A stretch of DNA of 64,000 nucleotides from JAVEDQ01 sp963783105 (lineage in GTDB: Bacteria > Actinomycetota > Actinomycetes > Frankiales > Frankiaceae): the NCBI GenBank assembly GCA_963783105.1, contig CAWAMI010000007.1, positions 1-64,000 of the forward strand, read 5' to 3'. The notes under the pieces were generated by a model. That model worked only from the letters and a program-made list of their open reading frames with translations. It was not told where the DNA came from and made no database searches. This document shows, piece by piece, positions 58,960 through 64,000 of the stretch (position 1 is its first letter; each line of letters opens with the position of its first letter). Position numbers and translations under genes: made by a program.

Positions 58960-60030
58960 GTGCGGGTCGGCTTCCTCCTCGAGCAGCTGCTGTCGCCGGT
59001 GCCCGGCGGCACCGGCCGCTACAGCCGCGAGCTCGCCGCGGCGCTGGCGGCGACGGCTCCCGCGGACTCCGGCGTCACCGCCTGGACGGCGTGGCACCGG
59101 GACGTCGCCGCGGCGCGGGTGCCCGGCCTGTTCGGACCGCGCCGCCTGCCGCTGCCCCGACGAGGGCTGGCCGAGCTGTGGCGGTCCGGGCGGGGACCGG
59201 CCCCCCGGGCGGAGCTCGTCCACGCCCCCACGTTGCTGCTGCCGCCGAGGCGTCGCGGTAGACGGCTGGTCGCCACCATCCATGACGCCGTCCCGTGGAC
59301 CCATCCCGAGACGCTCACCCGGCGCGGCGTCGCCTGGCACCGGGCGATGGGGGAGCGGGCCGCGGCCGACGCGGACGTCGTCCTGGTGCCGACCGCGGCC
59401 GTCGCCGACGAACTCGCGCGGCACGTGCACCTTCGCCGTGTCGAGGTCGTGGGGGAGGGGGTCGGGCCTGATGTCGGCGCCGTGCCGCCCGACGCCGAGG
59501 ACCGGGCCGCGCGGCTGCGGTTGCCGGAGGAGTACGCCCTCGTCGTCGGCACCCTCGAACCGCGCAAGGGGCTCGACGTCGCGCTCGCGGCCACCGCAGG
59601 GGCGGGCTGGCCGGGCCTTCCGCTGGTCGTCGTCGGGCCGAGCGGGTGGGGCGAGATCCGGTTGCCCGCCGACGACCCCGACCGGGTGCGGCTGCTGGGC
59701 AGGGTGTCCGACGCGGATCTCGCCGTCGCCTACGCGCGTGCCGCGGTCGTCCTCGTCCCCAGCCGGTCGGAGGGGTTCGGCCTGCCCGTCCTGGAGGCGA
59801 TGACCCACGGGGTACCCGTCGTCACGAGCGACGCGCCGGCACTGGTCGAGGTGGCGGGCGGTGCGGCCGTCGCAACACCCGTCGGCGACGCGAACGCCCT
59901 GGCCGAGGGCGTCGTCGAGGCCCTTCGGCGACGGGACCAACTCGCCGCCGCGGGGCGGCGCCGGGCCAGGGAGTTCTCCTGGACCACGGCCGCGGAGCGG
60001 TGCTGGCAGATCTATCGATCTGTGCTCTGA
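58960..60030 (+). CDS. Glycosyltransferase family 4
   Basis: The product (356 residues) has the GT-B blocks LLSPVPGGTGRYSRELAAA near 11, VATIHDAVPWTHPE near 105, ALVVGTLEPRKGLDVAL near 190 and SRSEGFGLPVLEAMTHG near 268. It is shaped like the next gene and like the 31444 gene; the three share a TLEPRK / MLEPRK block and may be paralogous. The GTG or TTG region has no strong ribosome site. It acts on a wall or surface glycan, by context. Confidence 0.9.
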   Translation: MRVGFLLEQLLSPVPGGTGRYSRELAAALAATAPADSGVTAWTAWHRDVAAARVPGLFGPRRLPLPRRGLAELWRSGRGPAPRAELVHAPTLLLPPRRRGRRLVATIHDAVPWTHPETLTRRGVAWHRAMGERAAADADVVLVPTAAVADELARHVHLRRVEVVGEGVGPDVGAVPPDAEDRAARLRLPEEYALVVGTLEPRKGLDVALAATAGAGWPGLPLVVVGPSGWGEIRLPADDPDRVRLLGRVSDADLAVAYARAAVVLVPSRSEGFGLPVLEAMTHGVPVVTSDAPALVEVAGGAAVATPVGDANALAEGVVEALRRRDQLAAAGRRRAREFSWTTAAERCWQIYRSVL

Positions 60031-60059
60031 GGTTGCGTCGCCGGGACATCGGGCAGGCG

Positions 60060-60065
60060 TACTGT
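60060..60065 (+). promoter_or_regulatory. Possible -10 for the 60165 gene
   Basis: TACTGT fits TANNNT and lies about 100 bases upstream of GTG 60165. The leader between has a small hairpin (CTGATC/GATCAG at 60119-60124 and 60134-60139) and a GAGGAG ribosome site. Confidence 0.3.
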
Positions 60066-60164
60066 GACCCCGGCAGAGCTGCGGTCCGCGCAGCGAAGCT
60101 CTGAATCCGAGGAACTCGCTGATCAGCCCTGAAGATCAGTCCCGACGAGCAGCATGAGGAGAGC

Positions 60165-61292
60165 GTGGTGCCACGGGTTCTCGTGGATGCCACCGCGGTG
60201 CCGGCCGACCGTGGTGGCGTCGGCCGCTACGTCGATGGCCTGATCTCCGCTCTCGATGCCGCAGACGCCGACATCGCGGTCGTCTGTCAGCGCTCCGACG
60301 CCGAGCGGTACGGCCGCCTCGCCCCGCACGCCCAGGTCGTGCCCGGCCCGGCCGCCATCGCCCACCGCCCGGCCCGACTCGCGTGGGAGCAGACCGGCCT
60401 CGGCCAGGTCGCCTCCCAGGTCGGCGCCGAGGTGCTGCACTCGCCGCACTACACGATGCCGTTGCGCACCGGCCTGCCGGTCGTGGTCACCCTGCACGAC
60501 GCGACGTTCTTCACCGAGCCCGAGATGCACACGGCAGTGAAGGGCACCTTCTTCCGCTCCGCGACCCGTACGGCGCTGCGCCGGGCCGCCCGCTGCATCG
60601 TCCCGAGCAAGGCGACCCGCGACGAGCTCATCCGGCTGCTCGAGGCCGAGGCGACCAAGCTCGACGTCGCCTACCACGGCGTCGACACGACGACGTTCCA
60701 CCCGCCGTCCGAGCAGGAGCAGGAGCGCGTGCGGCTCCGGCTGGGCCTCGGCGGCCAGACCTACGTCGCCTTCCTCGGCATGCTCGAGCCGCGCAAGAAC
60801 GTCCCGAATCTCATCCGCGGGTGGGCGGAGGCGGTGCACGACCGTACCGAGCCCCCTGCGCTGGTGCTGGCCGGCGGGTCCGGGTGGGATTCGGAGGTGG
60901 ACGACGCCGTCGCCGCCGTCCCGGCCCAGCTGCGGGTGCTGCGTCCCGGCTACCTCCGCTTCTCCGACCTGCCCGGCTACCTCGGCGGCGCTCAGATCGT
61001 GGCCTATCCGAGCCACGGCGAGGGCTTCGGTCTGCCGGTGCTGGAGGCGATGGCCTGTCGCTCCGCGGTGCTCACGACACAACGGCTCTCGCTGCCGGAG
61101 GTCGGGGGTGACGCCGTCGCCTACACCGAGCCGGACAGCGACTCCATCGCCCGTGATCTCGCCGCCCTGCTCGACGACGAGCAGCGGCGGGCGGACCTGG
61201 GGGAGCGTGGGCTGGCCAGGGCCCGGGAGTTCACCTGGGCGGCCAGCGCCGAGGCGCACCTGGCGAGCTACGCCCGCGCCTTGCAGGAGTGA
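60165..61292 (+). CDS. Glycosyltransferase family 4
   Basis: The enzyme (375 residues) has VPRVLVDATAVPADRGGVGR at the start (the acceptor glycine loop), VVVTLHDATFFTEPE near 105, YVAFLGMLEPRKNVPNLI near 200 and SHGEGFGLPVLEAMAC near 285 with the Glu pair. GTG 60165 follows GAGGAGAGC. Its stop overlaps the next gene (GTGA). This arrangement resembles mannosyl- or rhamnosyltransferase pairs of wall-glycan loci. The donor is not defined by sequence. Confidence 0.9.
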   Translation: MVPRVLVDATAVPADRGGVGRYVDGLISALDAADADIAVVCQRSDAERYGRLAPHAQVVPGPAAIAHRPARLAWEQTGLGQVASQVGAEVLHSPHYTMPLRTGLPVVVTLHDATFFTEPEMHTAVKGTFFRSATRTALRRAARCIVPSKATRDELIRLLEAEATKLDVAYHGVDTTTFHPPSEQEQERVRLRLGLGGQTYVAFLGMLEPRKNVPNLIRGWAEAVHDRTEPPALVLAGGSGWDSEVDDAVAAVPAQLRVLRPGYLRFSDLPGYLGGAQIVAYPSHGEGFGLPVLEAMACRSAVLTTQRLSLPEVGGDAVAYTEPDSDSIARDLAALLDDEQRRADLGERGLARAREFTWAASAEAHLASYARALQE

Positions 61293-62257
61293 TCGCCGCC
61301 GCGACTGCGTCGACGGCGCCAGCTGGGCCGGTGCTGCGGGTCGTGGTCATCACCTACAGCCCGGGCGAGGAACTGGACCTGTTCCTCGATTCGCTCGCGA
61401 CGGCGACGACGCGCCCCTACGAGGTGGTGCTCGCCGACAACGGCTCGACGGACGGTTCGCCGGAGCGTGCCGCGTCCCGTGACCGGGTGACCCTGGTGCC
61501 GACCGGGCGCAACCTGGGCTACGGCGGCGCGGCCAACGTCGGCGCGGCCGGCGCCCGGGAGCCGTGGCTGCTCGTGGCCAACCCCGACATCCGCTTCTCC
61601 CCCGGTTCGGTCGACGTCCTGATCGAGGCGGCCGAGGCGTGGCCGAAGGCCGGGGCGTGGGGGCCGGCGATCCTCACCCCGCAGGGCGATCTCTATCCGA
61701 GTGCCCGCGCGCTGCCGTCGCTCGGGCGCGGCATCGGGCACGCGCTCGCCGGCTGGTGGTGGCCGTCCAACCCCTGGACGGCGAGCTACAGGCGCGAACG
61801 GGAGGCGCCGGTGGAGGGCGAGGCGGGGTGGCTGTCCGGCTCCTGCCTGCTGCTGCGCCGCGAGGCCTTCGAGCAGGTCGGCGGATTCGACCCGGACTTC
61901 TTCATGTACTTCGAGGACGTCGACCTGTGCGATCGCCTCGGGCGCGCCGCCTGGGCGTCTGTGTACGTGCCGACGGCCGTCGTCGAGCACGGCGGTGGGC
62001 ACGCGACGAAACGCGCGCCGAAGCTCATGCTGCGCGCCCACCACAGCAGCGCCTACCGCTACCTGGCCCGGCGGTACCCCGGGGCCCGGCACGCACCGCT
62101 GCGGCTGCTGCTGGCTCTCGGACTGTTCGCCCGCTACCTGCTCTCGCTCGCGTCCCGGCGCACGGCGGAGGGCGCCGCGCCCACCCGCTCCGCCTCCGTG
62201 TTGTCGCCGTCGGCGGAGGACAGCCGCGACGACGAGCGTGAGCCGCGGGCCAGCTGA
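61289..62257 (+). CDS. Glycosyltransferase family 2, WbbL-like rhamnosyltransferase
   Basis: The product (322 residues) has VLRVVVITYSPGEELDLFL near 16, VVLADNGSTDGSPERA near 46, NLGYGGAANVGA near 76, LLVANPDIRFSPG near 95 (metal-binding motif) and FFMYFEDVDLCDRLG near 210. It resembles WbbL, which adds L-rhamnose to decaprenyl-diphospho-GlcNAc to form the galactan linker, and would use the product of RmlD. GTG 61289 overlaps the upstream stop. The specific donor and acceptor are inferred. Confidence 0.88.
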   Translation: MIAAATASTAPAGPVLRVVVITYSPGEELDLFLDSLATATTRPYEVVLADNGSTDGSPERAASRDRVTLVPTGRNLGYGGAANVGAAGAREPWLLVANPDIRFSPGSVDVLIEAAEAWPKAGAWGPAILTPQGDLYPSARALPSLGRGIGHALAGWWWPSNPWTASYRREREAPVEGEAGWLSGSCLLLRREAFEQVGGFDPDFFMYFEDVDLCDRLGRAAWASVYVPTAVVEHGGGHATKRAPKLMLRAHHSSAYRYLARRYPGARHAPLRLLLALGLFARYLLSLASRRTAEGAAPTRSASVLSPSAEDSRDDEREPRAS

Positions 62258-62285
62258 GCGCAGCCTTCCCGGCTTCCGCCGCTCG

Positions 62286-63830
62286 TTAGCGGGGCTGGCT
62301 CGGGTTGGTCGGGTCGCCCTGGGACGGCGGGTTGATCGGAGGCGCGGTGGAGGCCGGCGTCGGCGTCGTCGGGGTCGCAGCCGGGACGTCGGCGGGCGAC
62401 GCCTGCGGTGCTGCGCCTGTCGGCTCGCCGTCCTCGATCACCCGGCGCAGGCGGTTCTGCAGCATCGAGATGATCGGCAGCCGCGCCGCGTGGGCCTGCT
62501 CGTAGTCCAGGAGCTGGACGAGCGAGACGCCATCGAGCCGGCGCAGGCGGCCCCGCAGCGAGCCGAGCGTCATGTGGTCGAACTCCGGCAGCGGCAGGTC
62601 GTCGTGCTCGCGCAGGGGACCGGCGGCGGAACGGAGCTCCGCCGGGATCTCGAGCTCGGTGGCCAGCGGGTCGGCGGCCTCCTCGGCGGTCTGCGCGGAG
62701 GGCGTGGTCGGGGCTGCCTTGGCCGGGGCTGCCTTGGTCGGAGCTGCCTTGGCGGGCCCCGCGCTCGACGCTGCCTTGGTGGGTGCTGCCTTGGCCGGGG
62801 CTGCCTTGGCGGGCACCGACTGGATGGCCTTCGCCGCCTTGGCGGCGGCCGCCGACGTGGGACCGGCCTTGGCGGGGCCGGCCTTCGCAGGAGCAGTGGC
62901 CTTCTTGGCGGGCGCCTCGCCGGGCCGGGTGCTCGGCCTCGTGCTCGGAGCGCTCTGCGCCTTGACCGGGGCGGGAGCGGCACCCGTCGCCTTCTTGGCA
63001 GGCGCCTTCTTCGCCGCCGCCTTCTTGGCGGCCTTCTTCGCCGCTTCGACGTTCACCTGGGCCTTCTCGGCCCGGACGTCGTCGCGCTTCGGCGTCGGGT
63101 GGTCCTTCGGCGGGGTCTCGGCCTTGTCCGTGACCTCGTCGCGGGCCTTCTCGGCGGTCTCGGCCGCTGCGCTTTCGGCCTTCGTCGCGGCCTCGTCGGT
63201 CTTGTCCGCCACCGAGTGCGCCGCCGCCTTGGCGGCGCCGGTCGCCGTCCCGACCGCGTTCTCCACCGCGGGCCCGTTCCCGAGCAGGCCGCGCGCGGTC
63301 TGCTCGATCTGGTCCGCCGTCTGCTCCGCCGACTCGGCGAGCGTGCGCACCCCGTCCCGCAGCGTCTCGGCAGCGGCCAGCGCCGCGTCCTCGACCCGGA
63401 CCGTCGCGTCGCTCGCCGCCACCCCCGCGCGTCCGGCGAGGGCGGTGACCTTGCGGCGCGCCTCCTCGATCTCGGCGCCGACCCGGTCGCTCGCCTCCTT
63501 GGCGGCGGTGCGTGCCTCGTTGGTGCGCGACGCCACGCGACCCGCCACCCGGCCGGAGGCCTGCTCGGCGCGGTTCCGCGCGCTGCTCGCAGCGCCCTCG
63601 GCGGAGCGGGCGGGGGAGCCGAAGCGGGCCAGCAGCCGACCGAGGAGTACCTCGCCACGCTCGGCGAGCTCGTCGTAGCGGTCGCGGCTGGACAGCACCT
63701 GTGTGAGAGCGAGCATCGGCAGCCGCGCCGCCCCGGCCGGACCCTGGCGCACCGCTGCCCGCGCCGTCTCCGCCGTGGAGGCGAGCAGGCCGACGTAGGC
63801 CGAGATCGGCTTGGGAAGGCTGGACGGCAT
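62286..63830 (-). CDS. Ala/Lys-rich coiled-coil protein, lipid-droplet or HBHA-like
   Basis: The protein (514 residues) has an N-terminal region with ISAYVGLLASTAETARAAVRQ, then a long amphipathic helical stretch (about 70-260) like apolipoproteins or heparin-binding hemagglutinin. A low-complexity stretch with PAKKA, KAAPTKAA and KAGPAK repeats (about 270-400) follows. The C-terminal domain has DHMTLGSLRGRLRRLDGVSL and LLDYEQAHAARLPI. The last domain recurs in actinobacterial proteins annotated as lipid-droplet-associated. The basic repeats could bind DNA or polyanions. The ATG has AGGAG eight bases upstream. Confidence 0.75.
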   Translation of the reverse strand: MPSSLPKPISAYVGLLASTAETARAAVRQGPAGAARLPMLALTQVLSSRDRYDELAERGEVLLGRLLARFGSPARSAEGAASSARNRAEQASGRVAGRVASRTNEARTAAKEASDRVGAEIEEARRKVTALAGRAGVAASDATVRVEDAALAAAETLRDGVRTLAESAEQTADQIEQTARGLLGNGPAVENAVGTATGAAKAAAHSVADKTDEAATKAESAAAETAEKARDEVTDKAETPPKDHPTPKRDDVRAEKAQVNVEAAKKAAKKAAAKKAPAKKATGAAPAPVKAQSAPSTRPSTRPGEAPAKKATAPAKAGPAKAGPTSAAAAKAAKAIQSVPAKAAPAKAAPTKAASSAGPAKAAPTKAAPAKAAPTTPSAQTAEEAADPLATELEIPAELRSAAGPLREHDDLPLPEFDHMTLGSLRGRLRRLDGVSLVQLLDYEQAHAARLPIISMLQNRLRRVIEDGEPTGAAPQASPADVPAATPTTPTPASTAPPINPPSQGDPTNPSQPR

Positions 63831-63871
63831 GAACGACTCCTGAGTGACGCGAACGGCGGAAGTGAACCTGC

Positions 63872-63877
63872 ATAATG
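63872..63877 (-). promoter_or_regulatory. Possible -10 for the coiled-coil gene
   Basis: On the minus strand this reads CATTAT, in an AT-richer patch 42 bases before the ATG at 63830. It is the most promoter-like hexamer in that gap. Confidence 0.3.
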
Positions 63878-63950
63878 CCTGCCCCGTCGGCCTGCGACGA
63901 CTCACCACGGCCGCGGTTCGTCCTCTTTCCCCCGTTACCGTCGTCGGTCC

Positions 63951-64000
63951 GTGGCCCGAGCGGAGCCGTTCGTCCTGCTCGCACGGGATGTCGAGGTCCC
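63951..64000 (+). CDS. Start of an unidentified gene, cut by the window edge
   Basis: GTG at 63951 opens a frame reading ARAEPFVLLARDVEV to the edge. TACCGT (63936-63941) could be a -10 nine bases upstream, suggesting a leaderless transcript. Sixteen codons are too few to name a family. Confidence 0.35.
   Translation, partial: MARAEPFVLLARDVEV

Overview
The window is very GC-rich DNA with dense coding, frequent GTG starts and many 4-base start/stop overlaps. That pattern, with an LCP wall ligase, a RmlD/WbbL-type rhamnose pathway, a Wzm/Wzt exporter, a fused Rv0194-like ABC exporter and a TIGR03089 protein, points to an actinomycete. Pseudonocardiaceae or a close relative is my best guess, by gene content only. 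I see no rRNA, tRNA, CRISPR array, transposase or phage gene.

Left part (1-30 kb): an edge-truncated CoA-binding protein and an acyltransferase; three small or unfamiliar genes ending in an Asp-box propeller protein; UDP-glucose 6-dehydrogenase facing an acyl-CoA dehydrogenase; a TrkH/TrkA potassium pair; an oxidoreductase; a two-component system flanked by two DUF4386 membrane proteins; a membrane/ABM-like fusion; a DUF1264 protein; an acyl-CoA ligase; an SGNH lipoprotein whose frame breaks in a simple repeat; a fused asymmetric ABC exporter; a DUF559 protein; acetoacetate-CoA ligase; a TIGR03089 protein; an LCP protein; and a formate/nitrite-type channel. RmlD and a RmlB-like protein lacking the usual catalytic residues follow.

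Middle part (30-42 kb): a surface-polysaccharide locus. Three glycosyltransferases, Wzt and Wzm read leftward, several with overlapping ends. A large HAD-like protein and a coupled methyltransferase read rightward from the same intergenic space. A 257-bp imperfect inverted repeat ends exactly on the stop codon of the first glycosyltransferase. A short interlude (41.7-47.6 kb) has a DJ-1/PfpI protein, glutamate dehydrogenase, a SnoaL-type protein, a ribbon-helix-helix protein with a degenerate P-loop domain, and an SGNH hydrolase.

Right part (47.6-64 kb): a second envelope-glycan stretch with a large polytopic membrane protein, a hexapeptide acyltransferase, a polyprenyl-phosphate-type GT2, a YkgJ protein, a flippase-like protein, two methyltransferases, three GT4 enzymes, a SpoIID-like lipoprotein and a WbbL-like GT2. 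An Ala/Lys-rich coiled-coil protein and the first codons of another gene end the window.

Taken together, much of the window builds, modifies, exports and anchors cell-envelope glycans. Sugar nucleotides come from Ugd and RmlD; assembly is by GT2/GT4 enzymes and a likely flippase; tailoring is by methyltransferases, an acyltransferase and a HAD-like protein; export is by Wzm/Wzt; wall attachment is probably by LCP.
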